Below, piece after piece: positions 22,528 to 33,184 of a stretch of DNA of 64,000 bases. The stretch is from contig ML976993.1 in the NCBI GenBank assembly GCA_010015675.1, positions 274,482-338,481 of the forward strand. The letters are read 5' to 3'. The stretch is from Byssothecium circinans (Eukaryota > Ascomycota > Dothideomycetes > Pleosporales > Massarinaceae). The position numbers and the translations under genes are program-made. Under the pieces are notes generated by a model. The model ran no database searches and had not been told where the DNA came from. It saw only the letters and a program-made list of their open reading frames with translations. Position 1 is the first letter of the stretch. Every line of letters starts with the position of its first letter.

Positions 22528-23257
22528 AGTGCCAAGAGGGAGGAAATCCACCGAATTCGTTACATAAGTAGTATCTCTTGCGGTCGATGGACAATATAGA
22601 AAGCCCCTCGAAGGACGTTGGAGGGTTTATGAGGAGCTGAGAACACGAACGTGACGCACAAACGGGACCGACCGTGCACGCTACGTCAGCACTGGACGCT
22701 GCTGCAGCTGGAGTATCATCCACGTGCACCTCATCTCGTATCGCACTTGTGAATCTCAGATTCGTCGGTTTTATCTTCCATGGCTGAAAAGATATTATCC
22801 GTACGGACAGTAGGCTTAGCATTCAATTCCACATACACAACACAGACATAACTGCCAGCAAGCATGGTCATAAGCAGGCACGCGGTTGAAAGAATTCCCC
22901 GCACACATAATACTTCTCTCACTAAAGACTACCTACAATAACTAACACGTTAATTACTCTCCTTTAACTTTAACAAGACATGGAATTGTAAAGCTAGGCC
23001 TGGTCTTTGTAAGAAGAGGTTAAAAGGGCTTCGTTAGGTATAGGTAAATATGAGCTGTTTTAATCGCGTGGCGGGGTGGGGGTGTTCCCGAGGTCGCAAA
23101 CCCAGCAGTCGATCGACGCCACATTCTGCAAGGGTGAAGTCTTGTATGGTTGAAAAACTCATTGCCATAATAAGCTGTGGAGCTAGCGGATCAAATTACT
23201 TGGAAACACGGATACACATGGGATATGTCCTCTACAAAGTTGAACACACCGAGATAC
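22528..23257. other. Intergenic with AT-rich patch
   Basis: This region lies between the MFS start and the GMC oxidoreductase stop, both minus strand. The stretch at about 22915-23050 is AT-rich with many TAA/TTA triplets and may be a small decayed repeat. It should also contain the MFS promoter. No gene is recognised. Confidence 0.45.
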
Positions 23258-25092
23258 CTAAACCTTCGATTTTGTCGTTCCAAGGTTATACTCTCCGAAG
23301 AGCGTATCTGCCGCCTTCTGTCCGACGAGATACGCGGTCGGTTGGGTGTGATTGTTCATCGTGAGCGGACAGACACTGACATCGGCCACGCGAAGTCCTT
23401 CCACACCGCGCACTCTCAAGCTTGAATCGACACACGCCATGGGATCGTCCGCTTTGCCCATTTTGACGCTACCATTTGCATGCCAAACAGTCGTCGCAGC
23501 TTCGCGTATGAAGTGGTCAATGTCCGTGTCAGACAAGCTTGCTGGCCCAAAGATCTGTCTCTTGACGTGCTTCTTGACCTCTGGTGTTTCGAACAATTTC
23601 TTGGACGTCTCTCGGATAGCTTCTCTCATCACGCGCCAGTCGTGTGGATGTGTGAGGTATGCCATATCGATCAGTGGCTTCTCGTTCGGATCCGACGACC
23701 GCAGCGTAATCGATCCTTCGGAAACTGGATTCATCAAGAAGGCGATCGCGGTGATGTAGCTGCTATCTTCGGGCAGTACGGTATCAGGAGGCCAAAGAAG
23801 TGCAGAGCCCACAAACTCGTACGACGGCACTGTCGTCTTGGAAAGGAACTCTTGCAAGTCTCGGTCTAAAGCCTGGTACTCGGGGAACTGTTCATGTCCA
23901 GGAAGTTTGAGGAAGCCACCCCAAAGCACGCCGTTGTGGAGCGCAAAGTTCCCTGATCTATCTTTCTGCCACAGCGCTCTGGCTTCTGTTATCATCTTCT
24001 CGTTGCTTTGAAAAGCCCACCGGTCATTTTGCGCTGCATCGGTTTCGACACTGATAAAGGTCATGACATGGTCAAGAAGATGCTTTCCGACCCCTGGAAG
24101 GTCCGTGACTACCTTGATATTCAGGGCTTCGAGCTCTTTGGCTGGTCCGATGCCGTTTAGAAGAAGTAACCGTGGGCTGTCGATTGCGCCGTTGCAGATG
24201 ACGACCTCCTTCGACGTGTGTGCTAATAGGGTATTAGCGTTGAAGGAAAAGCTTGGGACCATTTCACTGACCGTTCCGTCCATCGGCAGTCTCGATTCCC
24301 ACAACCCTCGTCCCATTGAACAACAACTTGTGTACAACCGCATTCGTCCAAATCTCCAGATTACTTGGCGCATCTACCAAATGGGCCGACGCGCTCGTTG
24401 TCCGCCCATCTTTCGAAGTTGACGATGGGAAGATGCCAATACCTATCGGGTCTCCACTGTTGAAGTCCAGATTGATCTTGTCTCCACTTGTCTTCGCGAC
24501 CGCTTCAATGACGGGCTCAATGCCTCGCTCTAAAACCGGCGGTAGACGTACTTTGACTGTTCCCCCCTTTCCGTGGATGCGCGCATCGGGTTTGGCCAGA
24601 TGACTATACGCCTTTGAGCCCTCAAACTCGTAGTCTTCGATCTGCTGGAACGACCTCTTTGTATGCTCCCAATTCCACGTCTCATCTCCAACCAGCTCAG
24701 CCCATCGATTGTAGTCCTCATCCGAGCCGTAGAGGTATACTTGGAAATTGAGCACGCTGGTCCCGCCAAGCCCCTTACCACGTGAATACGGAATAACGCG
24801 ATTGTTCAGCTGTTTTTGGGGTACAGTCTCATAGGCGTAGTCAAGGTCGGGTCGCAGAGCGGGGGCCATGTATCGGTAGAATGGCGCTTGCAGTTCTTCA
24901 CCTGTGGGGTTTCCTCCAGCTTCAACAAGAAGCACGGATGGGCGTGCGGGTGCATGGGCGAGACGATGGGCCAGGAGACAGCCTGCTGTTCCTCCTGCGT
25001 TCTGTCTCAGTACAGTTCCTGTATCATATCGTTCGATGAAGGAACTGTAGCTTACCTCCAACGATGATGAAGTCATAAGTTTTCGAAGCCAT
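23258..25092 (-). CDS. GMC-family FAD-dependent oxidoreductase
   Basis: Three exons (25092-25056, 24994-24272, 24222-23258) give 574 residues. Exon 1 supplies MASKTYDFIIVG, which joins exon 2 to complete the FAD dinucleotide motif GGGTAGCLLAHRL, followed by VLLVEAGG. The GMC signature GKGLGGTSVLNFQVYLYG is in exon 2, and SKEVVICNGAIDSPRLLLLNGIG is at the start of exon 3. Catalytic-pair candidates are His about 501 (WHANGSVKMG) and His about 545 (NNHTQPTAYLV). No secretion signal is seen, unlike many glucose-oxidase or aryl-alcohol-oxidase members, so an intracellular choline-dehydrogenase-like or aryl-alcohol-type enzyme is more likely. The substrate is unknown. The neighbouring MFS gene suggests uptake and oxidation of a common compound; that is inference. 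Confidence 0.92.
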
Positions 25093-26307
25093 GGCAAAGT
25101 TCTCTCAGGTACATGTACACCTGCAGAAAGCCGACGGAAGCCCGCAACGTGGGTCGCTACACCATCTTTATACCTCACCTGGAACTCATGGGTCTTGATA
25201 GCTCAAGCCACACTTGTGCAGCTCCTCCACAACATCACCCGAACATCGGCCCGTGCGGGTGATGTCCTTCACCAGGTGGGCTGACCGCACACCAGACCCC
25301 CGCCCTGTGTTGATGCCCCTTACCCCTCTCACCTTCGCAACGAGAGCTGAATCAGCACCTCTTCACCGACTCCTTTGCCATTTACAATTGTCGCTCTCTC
25401 AGGCAATCTCGGTGACTGCAATGGCATCGCTTTCACTCAGCTGCACGGTATATCCAGCCCATCTTACATTTCAGCTGTGCTGACGATGAAGGTTTGGCCG
25501 GGCGATGACTTCCTAACCTAGAATCCGAGTCTTGGCGGCGTGTTGGCATTGGGGATGGTGAGGGCACGTGTTTTCGTGATGATTGAGATGGGTGGGGATT
25601 AGGTATTACTCTATTTTTAATGCCAACATAGAAGCGGATGACGTGGGTGTTCTGACATCTGGAGTCGTGTGAGAGTGGCATCTGGAGAGAAGAGAGAAGA
25701 GTGAGCCTCGGTCGATGTAGCATGTACGGAGTAGCAATGACGATGGTGGTCCGCGCGGGTTGCTGGGCCAAATCTCGTCGCTTATTTGTTGTACGTGCGC
25801 AGAGATGATGCACGGCATCCACGTTAAGATAGCTGTATCTACTGCACAGATGCTAACCCATCATTATTGCATACAGACAATAGACAGAAGGACGACGTGG
25901 AATACTTGATTCCGGCAATCGACAATATATCGCGCGGCCAGAGTCTTAGTAAGGCGTAGTGCAAAAATCGGAAGGCGGGTACCCAACCACCTCCCAGCCA
26001 TTTGAACCTCCCCCAGAGCTGAGTAGACTATTTCCTCCCCGCAGCAGACCTGCGCTACCTACACCACTCCTCCACTTGTCGTGCATACTGTACCGATCAA
26101 TTCCAGTCCATCGTTCAGAGCTGACTTTTTGCGATACTGCAACCGCATTCCGCCGTCGCTATTCTATCGCTGTCGCATAGCTGAGCGAATCAGCGCCGAG
26201 CATCTACCCCGCCCCACCACCTCGCCCGCTCACCGCCGTGCGAGCTCCCATCGATCGCATACAGATTCACGTCTCCAACGGCATTCCTCTGGCCTCCAGC
26301 GACCATC
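25093..26307. promoter_or_regulatory. Divergent promoter region (GMC gene / surface protein)
   Basis: This 1.2-kb region separates the starts of the GMC gene (-) and the Cys-rich surface protein (+). The right third (about 25960-26300) is C-rich and pyrimidine-biased, as in a transcribed 5' leader. No coding gene, RNA gene or repeat is recognised. Confidence 0.5.
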
Positions 26308-27480
26308 ATGTGGTTTCTGAAAGCTCCCGCCACTGTTCTCGGCCTTGTCGCAGTGACTTTGATCCCCTCGGTCGTTGCGAAACCCTACCCCATCCACCTC
26401 GAAGAGGCCCGCCAACTCCAGAATGCGTCGCAGCTTGAACGAAGAATAGTGTGCGGCCAAGGGCAGTTTGCCTGTGGCCAGGATGGAGGCCATACTTGCT
26501 GCAATCCGGGCGAAAAGTGCGGGCTTAACCCGGCAAACAACCAAGCTGTCTGTACACCAGGAGGCGGAGGAGGCCAAGGCCAAGGGCAATGGAGCTTCAC
26601 GACCATCGTCACCACAGGCGTTATAACCCAGACCACCGTCCTGAGCAGCTTCATTGGAGGCGGTCCTACGCCGCAGGCCACGGCAAACTGCCCCGCGGCT
26701 CAGTTTTGCAGCTCTGTATGCTGTGAGAGTGGATACTGGTGCAAGGCAGCAGGCGAGTGCTGGCCAGTGGGAGGAAGCACTCCTGGAGCCTCCGGTATTA
26801 TAAACCCGTCCGCGCCGTTACGTCCTACGAGCTCCACGCTGATCGTCATTACAGCCACTGGCTCGCCCACCGCCACGTTGCCATTCGCCACGCCCATCGC
26901 TACCGGTGTGAACGGAACTGCAGTCGAGACAACAGCAGGAGGTGGCCTGAGCGGAGGTGCCATTGCTGGAATCGTCATCGGTGTCATCGCAGGCATCATT
27001 CTCTTGCTCCTCATCTGCTTCTACTGCTGCGCCAAAGCAGCCTTCGACAGTATCCTTGCTCTGTTTGGCCTGGGCGGAAAGAAGAGGAGGAGGCATGAGG
27101 AGACCACCTACATCGAGGAGCACCACCGTCATGGAGGAAGTGCGGCTGCTGGAGGACGTCGTTGGCATGGACAAGGCTCATCCCGTCCTTCGCGCCCACC
27201 GATGAAGGAGAAGAGCAGCGGTTTGGGCGGTATGCTGGGTCTTGGTGCTGGCCTCGCTGGTTTAGCAGCAGTACTCGGCATGAAGCGCAAACACGACCAC
27301 AAGCACGACGACAAGAGCACCACTGTCAGCGGCTCTTCGTACTACTACAGTGACTACACCAGCTCAAGTAAGTCCTTTCCCTTGGATAAAACTTCTCAGT
27401 CGGTTGCTGACAGTTCATTAGGTAGCGCAAGTTCTGACGACCGACGGACGCGCAACACACGTCACTCGTCGCGCCGCTGA
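26308..27480 (+). CDS. Cys-rich type I membrane protein with basic cytoplasmic tail
   Basis: The ATG opens a signal peptide of about 24 residues ending near SVVA-KPYP. Two cysteine-rich modules follow. The first (residues about 50-90) includes CGQGQFACGQDGG and CCNPGEKCG; the second (about 130-150) includes CPAAQFCSSVCCESGYWC. A Ser/Thr/Pro-rich segment leads to one membrane helix at about 217-241 (AGIVIGVIAGIILLLLICFYCC). The tail is Arg/His/Lys-rich with a glycine-alanine stretch and HDHKHDDK. A 54-base GTAAGT...GCTGAC...TTAG segment at 27368-27421 is probably an intron, giving 372 residues, or 390 if retained. The topology resembles cell-wall sensors of the Wsc/Mid2 type, but the cysteine pattern does not match one I can name. 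It is probably at the plasma membrane or wall. Confidence 0.8.
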   Translation: MWFLKAPATVLGLVAVTLIPSVVAKPYPIHLEEARQLQNASQLERRIVCGQGQFACGQDGGHTCCNPGEKCGLNPANNQAVCTPGGGGGQGQGQWSFTTIVTTGVITQTTVLSSFIGGGPTPQATANCPAAQFCSSVCCESGYWCKAAGECWPVGGSTPGASGIINPSAPLRPTSSTLIVITATGSPTATLPFATPIATGVNGTAVETTAGGGLSGGAIAGIVIGVIAGIILLLLICFYCCAKAAFDSILALFGLGGKKRRRHEETTYIEEHHRHGGSAAAGGRRWHGQGSSRPSRPPMKEKSSGLGGMLGLGAGLAGLAAVLGMKRKHDHKHDDKSTTVSGSSYYYSDYTSSSKSFPLDKTSQSVADSSLGSASSDDRRTRNTRHSSRR

Positions 27481-28129
27481 GAATGATAGGGCATCTTTTT
27501 TCCTGTACAGTACCTTCAAGCATCCGGCGCATGGCACGGATGTCTCCGCATATTGGGACGGTCGTGGTTTTAGTCTTCTTGCACGGCGTTCTGGCGACTT
27601 TTGAAAAACGGACGATGTGGTAATGGCCAATCGATATGGAGGATACGAGACGAATAGTGAGATACGATGGATAGGTTATGTAAATGTGGGGTTTGAACTG
27701 CGAATATGACAACTTTGGCCCTGGGGCCGCATTCTTGAATGTCTTCACCTCCCATAAGTTGCCTGTCATTCTGATGCATCACCGCCCAGAGCTAGCGCGT
27801 TTCGCAGCTCACGGGCCACGGCAGTCTCCAGCAGCTTCGACGTCGCACGCTGTTGGTACAAAACCACAACCACTCCTCAACTGCTGTCCACTCCATCTTT
27901 CTGCCTGATTATTGCGATATTACAGCCTCCGTTTTATTTCCTTGGCTTGAAAGCAGCTCCAACCCCCAACTGCCCTCCGCGTCAAGCTATCGTTGCACCC
28001 CGCAGCCCCTCCACCTCCGTGCGCTCGCCACCAGCAGCCTTCACAAGCTTCACGTCAGTCGGCAAGCTGTCGAAGCGCAGGATCTCGGTTTCTGAGGTAG
28101 ACCAGGGCGGTCCGCAAAAGAAGAAAGCC
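27481..28129. promoter_or_regulatory. Upstream region of UBA1
   Basis: This region lies between the surface-protein gene (+) and UBA1 (+). The last 180 bases stay open in the UBA1 frame and encode a basic stretch including LSKRRISVSEVDQGGPQKKK directly before the first AUG, but no in-frame ATG is present. Confidence 0.55.
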
Positions 28130-31100
28130 ATGGCGGTAAGTGTATACCCTCCTGGTCCAGGCATCAGTGTGTGATGATTCACCCGGGCTGTGTATTTATA
28201 AACATACATTGCCCGCCACCTCGGCGCTCTCTACCCTCTCTCACACCGCCCACAACTTAAATCTCGTAACATCTCTCTAACATCCATAGGACAAAGACAG
28301 CATGCAAATAGACAGTCCTGCCGCTGCTGCAGAGCAGCTCAAAGATGAACATGGCGAGATCGACGAGTCACTGTACAGCAGGCAGCTGTATGTGCTCGGC
28401 CACGAGGCTATGAAGCGCATGGGGTCCTCCAACGTCCTCGTTGCCGGCCTGCGCGGTCTTGGTGTCGAGATCGCGAAGAACATTGCTCTCGCCGGTGTCA
28501 AGTCGTTGACTCTGTACGACCCCAAGCCCGCCGCCCTCGCCGATCTCTCGTCGCAATTTTTCCTCCACCCCGAAGACGTCGGCAAGCCACGGGCCCGCGT
28601 CACTGTTCCCCGCGTATCTGAACTCAACCCGTACACCCCGGTGCAGGAATACACCGGTGCCGACCTAACGTCAGACCTGTCACAACTGAAGCAGTTCCAG
28701 GTCATCGTTTTGACGGATACCCCGCTCAAGGACCAGGTCAAGATCGCCGACTACTGTCATGACAGCGGCATCTACGTGGTCATCACGGATACATATGGTC
28801 TTTTCGGTACCATCTTTACCGACTTCGGCAAGAACTTCACTGTCGGCGACCCAACCGGGGAGAATGTGAACAACGGCATCATTGCTGGCATAGATCAAGA
28901 GGGTTTAGTGTCGGCGCTGGACGAGACGCGCCATGGTCTTGAGGATGGCGACTGGGTCACCTTCACAGAAGTCAAGGGAATGGAGGGCTTGAATGGCTGC
29001 GATCCCCGCAAGATTGAGGTCAAGGGTCCCTACACGTTTTCAATTGGCGACGTGTCTGGTCTCGGCGAGTACAAGGGTGGCGGTCAATACGTTCAGGTCA
29101 AGATGCCAAAGATTATCGATTTCGAGCCATTCAGTACACAGCTCAAGAATCCCGAGCTTCTGATCTCCGATTTCGCCAAATTCGACCGACCTCAGCAGCT
29201 CCACGTCGGTATTCAAGCGCTTCACGCCTTCGCCGAGAGCCACAACGGCGAATTCCCTCGGCCGCACAATGATGATGATGCTGCAGAGGTGTTCAAACTT
29301 GCGCAGGGTCTCGCTGGAGAAGGTGAAGACAAGGTTGAGCTCGATGAGAAGCTGCTCAAGGAGCTCAGCTACCAGGCGCGCGGTGATCTCAGCCCGATGG
29401 CAGCATTTTTCGGTGGAATGGCTGCGCAAGAGGTTCTAAAGTCAGTGTCCGGGAAGTTCCACCCCATCGTACAATTCCTCTACTTCGATTCACTCGAGTC
29501 GCTGCCTACATCTGTTGCCCGGTCGGAGGAGCAGTGCGCTCCGATTGGCTCGAGGTACGATGGTCAAATAGCGGTGCTAGGAAAGGAATACCAGGAAAAG
29601 CTAGGCAACGTAAAGGAATTTCTAGTAGGAGCTGGTGCTATTGGTTGCGAAATGTTGAAGAATTGGGCCATGATGGGATTGGGCGCCGGTCCCAAGGGCA
29701 AGATCTGGGTCACAGACAATGATCAGATTGAGAAAAGCAATTTGAACCGACAATTCCTATTCAGGCCAGCAGACGTTGGCAAGCTCAAGAGCGATGCCGC
29801 CGCAAAGGCTGTGCAAGCCATGAACCCGGATCTAAATGGCAAAATCGTTGCTATGCAGGACAAGGTCGGCCCTGAGACGGAACACATCTTCAACGAGAAT
29901 TTCTGGGGAAACCTGGATGCGGTCACCAATGCGCTGGACAATGTAGAGGCGCGTACCTACGTTGACCGGCGCTGCGTCTTCTTCCGAAAGTCGTTGCTGG
30001 ACAGCGGAACCCTTGGTACCAAGGGCAACACTCAAGTTGTTCTACCACACATCACGGAATCCTATTCGTCATCTCAAGATCCACCAGAGAAGTCGTTCCC
30101 TATGTGTACACTGAGGAGTTTCCCGAATCGCATTGAACACACGATCGCATGGGCACGAGAGATGTTCGATACCCTCTTCGTTAAAGGCCCGGAAATTGTG
30201 AACCTTTATCTCACTCAACCCGACTACCTCGGCGCTTCACTGAAGCAGTCTGGAAACGAGAAGCAGACCCTCGAGACTCTCCAAGCTTTCTTGGTCACTG
30301 AGAAGCCTCTGACTTTTGATGACTGTATCATATGGGCACGCCAACAGTTTGAGAAGAACTACAATCATGCCATTGGCCAATTGCTGTACAACTTCCCCAA
30401 GGACTCCACAACGGGATCAGGCCAGCCTTTCTGGTCAGGACCGAAGCGCGCACCAGACCCAGCGAGGTTTGACCCTTCGAACTCCACACACTTCACCTTT
30501 GTAGAGGCGGCTGCTATCCTGCATGCCTTCAACTATGGCCTCAACCCTCCCAAGGTCTCCAAGGAGCATTACATCAAGGTCATGGATGATATGATCATCA
30601 CTGACTTCAAGCCGGACCCTACAGTCAAGATCCAGGCTAACGACTCCGATCCAGATCCAAATGCCCAACAAGCGGGAGGAGATGACAATGACGCCTTGAA
30701 CAAAATCATCGAGTCGCTACCGCCGCCAAAGTCTCTCGCTGGCGTCAAGCTACAGCCTGTAGAGTTCGAGAAGGATGATGACACTAACCATCACATCGAT
30801 TTCATCACAGCGGCCAGCAACCTGCGTGCCGAGAACTACAAGATTGAGCAGGCAGATAGGCATAAGACAAAGTTCATCGCTGGAAAGATCATTCCGGCTA
30901 TTGCCACAACTACAGCTTTGGTGACCGGGCTTGTCAACCTCGAGCTCTACAAGATTCTCGATGGTAAGACGGACATTGAGCAGTACAAGAACGGATTCAT
31001 CAACCTTGCTCTACCTTTCTTTGGCTTTAGCGAGCCTATTGCGAGCCCCAAAGGCAAGTATGTCGGTCATGGCGGCAAGGAGGTTCTGATTGACCGGCTA

Positions 31101-31446
31101 TGGGATCGCTTCGAGATCGATGACATCACGTTACAAGAGTTCATCGACCACTTTGAGGAGAAAGGTCTAACCATCCAGATGGTCAGCTCCGGCGTGAGCT
31201 TGTTATACGCTTCGTTCTATCCGCCTTCGAAACTGAAGGATAGGCTTCCTTTGACGTAAGTTTTCGAAGACTCAAATTAATAGGAGCATAATACTAACAG
31301 GTTGCAGCATGAGCAAGCTCGTCGAGCACATCAGCAAGAAGCCGGTCCCGGAGCACCAGAAGAACGTCATCTTCGAGGTGACAGCAGAAGATACGACGGA
31401 GGAGGATGTCGAGATCCCGTATGTGATGGTGAAGCTGCGGAAGTAG
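28130..31446 (+). CDS. UBA1: Ubiquitin-activating enzyme E1 (Uba1)
   Basis: Three exons (28130-28135, 28290-31255, 31308-31446) give 1036 residues, the family's normal length. The first exon contributes only Met-Ala. The protein has the inactive adenylation repeat ([34 protein letters not shown]) and the active adenylation repeat ([38 protein letters not shown]). The catalytic Cys domain has [11 protein letters not shown] with Cys about 608. The C-terminal ubiquitin-fold domain is completed by the last exon ([24 protein letters not shown]). It adenylates ubiquitin with ATP, forms the E1 thioester and passes ubiquitin to E2 enzymes in nucleus and cytosol. Ending at the unspliced stop near 31259 would lose 45 conserved residues. 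Confidence 0.97.
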
Positions 31447-31821
31447 GGAAGAGTTCGCACAGTGGATGATCGAGCACATGGAGCATAGGGTTGGCAAATA
31501 TCCAAGAAACACGGAGATGAGAATGGCACGGGTATGAATAGATGGACGCCCCCGCGCCACAGTGCATGAATAGACATTTACATAAGGATTCACATGAGCC
31601 ATTTAAATGCCTGAAATTTGTGAAACATGATCATGTCGATAATACTCCCCTTGAGGCGATGCGGTTCTGCTGCCCAAAGCAGTTCCGATTCCCGAGAGCT
31701 CGAAGCTTGGGGTAACCGCGACCGCCAAGAGAACCGTGGCGGCATTGATTTCCAATCGACTTTTGCTTCTCTACGAGTTTTCTTTCTCCAAACTGCGACT
31801 CTGCACGCTTTCATCTATAAC
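31447..31821. promoter_or_regulatory. Intergenic, upstream of NBP35
   Basis: This region holds the UBA1 3' UTR and NBP35 promoter. A perfect 12-base palindrome ACATGATCATGT lies at 31625-31636, about 190 bases before the NBP35 start. No gene is seen. Confidence 0.45.
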
Positions 31822-32926
31822 ATGGCACCTTCATTAGAGGAGCCCACACAAGTAGATCTTGATGCGCCCCTCAAAAATGCCCCAAAACTCGTTGCGCCCG
31901 AGCCAGGTTCGTCTCCCACCCCGCAGATTCACCTGTGCCAGTCTCAAAAGGATGAAGTCGAAAGACTGACACTGACATCCTGAACATACAGAACACTGCG
32001 TCGGTCCCGAATCAGATCAAGCAGGCGTAGCAGATTCGTGCGCCGGATGCCCAAACCAGAAAATATGCGCCTCTGCACCCAAAGGACCCGACCCCGACAT
32101 CCCCCTCATCGCACAACGCCTCTCCTCGGTCCGCCACAAAATCCTCGTCCTCTCCGGTAAAGGCGGAGTTGGGAAATCCACATTCTCGTCTCTCCTCTCG
32201 CAAGCGTTTGCGCACAATCCGAATCTCACCGTGGGCCTCATGGACACGGATATCTGCGGCCCATCGATACCGAAGATGATGGGTGTAGAGGAGGAAACGA
32301 TACACGTCAGTGGTGAGGGATGGGAGCCGGTCTGGGTGCATGATAATCTGGGAGTTATGAGCGTGCAGTTTATGCTACCTGGGAGGGACGACGCAGTGAT
32401 TTGGCGCGGGGCGAAGAAGAACGGCCTGATCAAGAAATTCCTCATGGAAGTCCGATGGGGCGATACCGACGTCTTGATCGTTGATACACCGCCCGGAACA
32501 TCGGACGAACACCTCAGCGTAAATTCCTTCCTTAAATCCTCCGGTGTCGACGGCGCTGTCCTCGTTTCTACTCCACAAGAAGTTTCCCTCCTCGACGTCC
32601 GCAAGGAGATCGATTTCTGCAGAAAGGCGAAGATACCAATCCTGGGGTTGGTGGAGAATATGAGTGGGTTCGTGTGTCCGGGGTGCAAACATGAGAGTCA
32701 GATTTTTAGGGCGAGTACGGGTGGCGGGCGGAAGTTGGCGAAGGATGAGGGGATTCCGTTTCTGGGTGCGGTACCGCTGGATCCGAGGATTGGTCAGGCA
32801 TGTGATTATGGGGAGAGCTTTTTGGATGCGTTTCCCGATTCGCCGGCGTGTGAGGCGATTAAGGGAGTTGTGAGGGGGGTGGCGAGGGAGATAAGGTTGA
32901 AGGGTGATGTGTTGGACGAGGATTAA
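31822..32926 (+). CDS. NBP35: Cytosolic Fe-S cluster assembly P-loop ATPase Nbp35
   Basis: Two exons (31822-31906 and 31992-32926) give 339 residues. The N terminus carries the four-cysteine [4Fe-4S] motif C-X13-C-X2-C-X5-C at residues 31, 45, 48 and 54, which distinguishes Nbp35 from Cfd1. The Mrp/MinD-type P-loop GKGGVGKST is at 84-92. [12 protein letters not shown] is the second nucleotide motif, and VCPGC (Cys 257 and 260) bridges the cluster between subunits. With Cfd1 it forms the scaffold of the cytosolic iron-sulfur assembly pathway that supplies cytosolic and nuclear Fe-S proteins. The intron (donor GTTCGT) splits the codon just before the first cluster cysteine. It is tail to tail with MLH1. 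Confidence 0.96.
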
Positions 32927-33184
32927 TGAGGTGGGATGGGAGAAGTTAGATATCATAGCATATACTGGTGCATTTGGGCGGCGTTTGGTGTCGAGCGAAA
33001 TCATTTGCATCTTCGTATTGCTATCGTCCTGAGTCATACAAAAGACAGACCTCACATGATTAATTAATATGTCATACCGTTGTGCTACTCATACACACTT
33101 GATTGCACATCGTTCCCTCACCGTCGGTACGTCACGAGACCCTCATCGTAAAGTCCAACATCTCTCTTACCATCAACCACCCCA

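Noticed and set aside
22525..22551. Longer MFS start at 22551
   Set aside because: The upstream in-frame codon is GTG. The ATG at 22527 follows immediately and suffices.
25960..26300. A possible upstream exon of the Cys-rich surface protein
   Set aside because: The open frames here are C-rich and pyrimidine-biased, like a 5' leader, and the signal peptide already starts cleanly at 26308.
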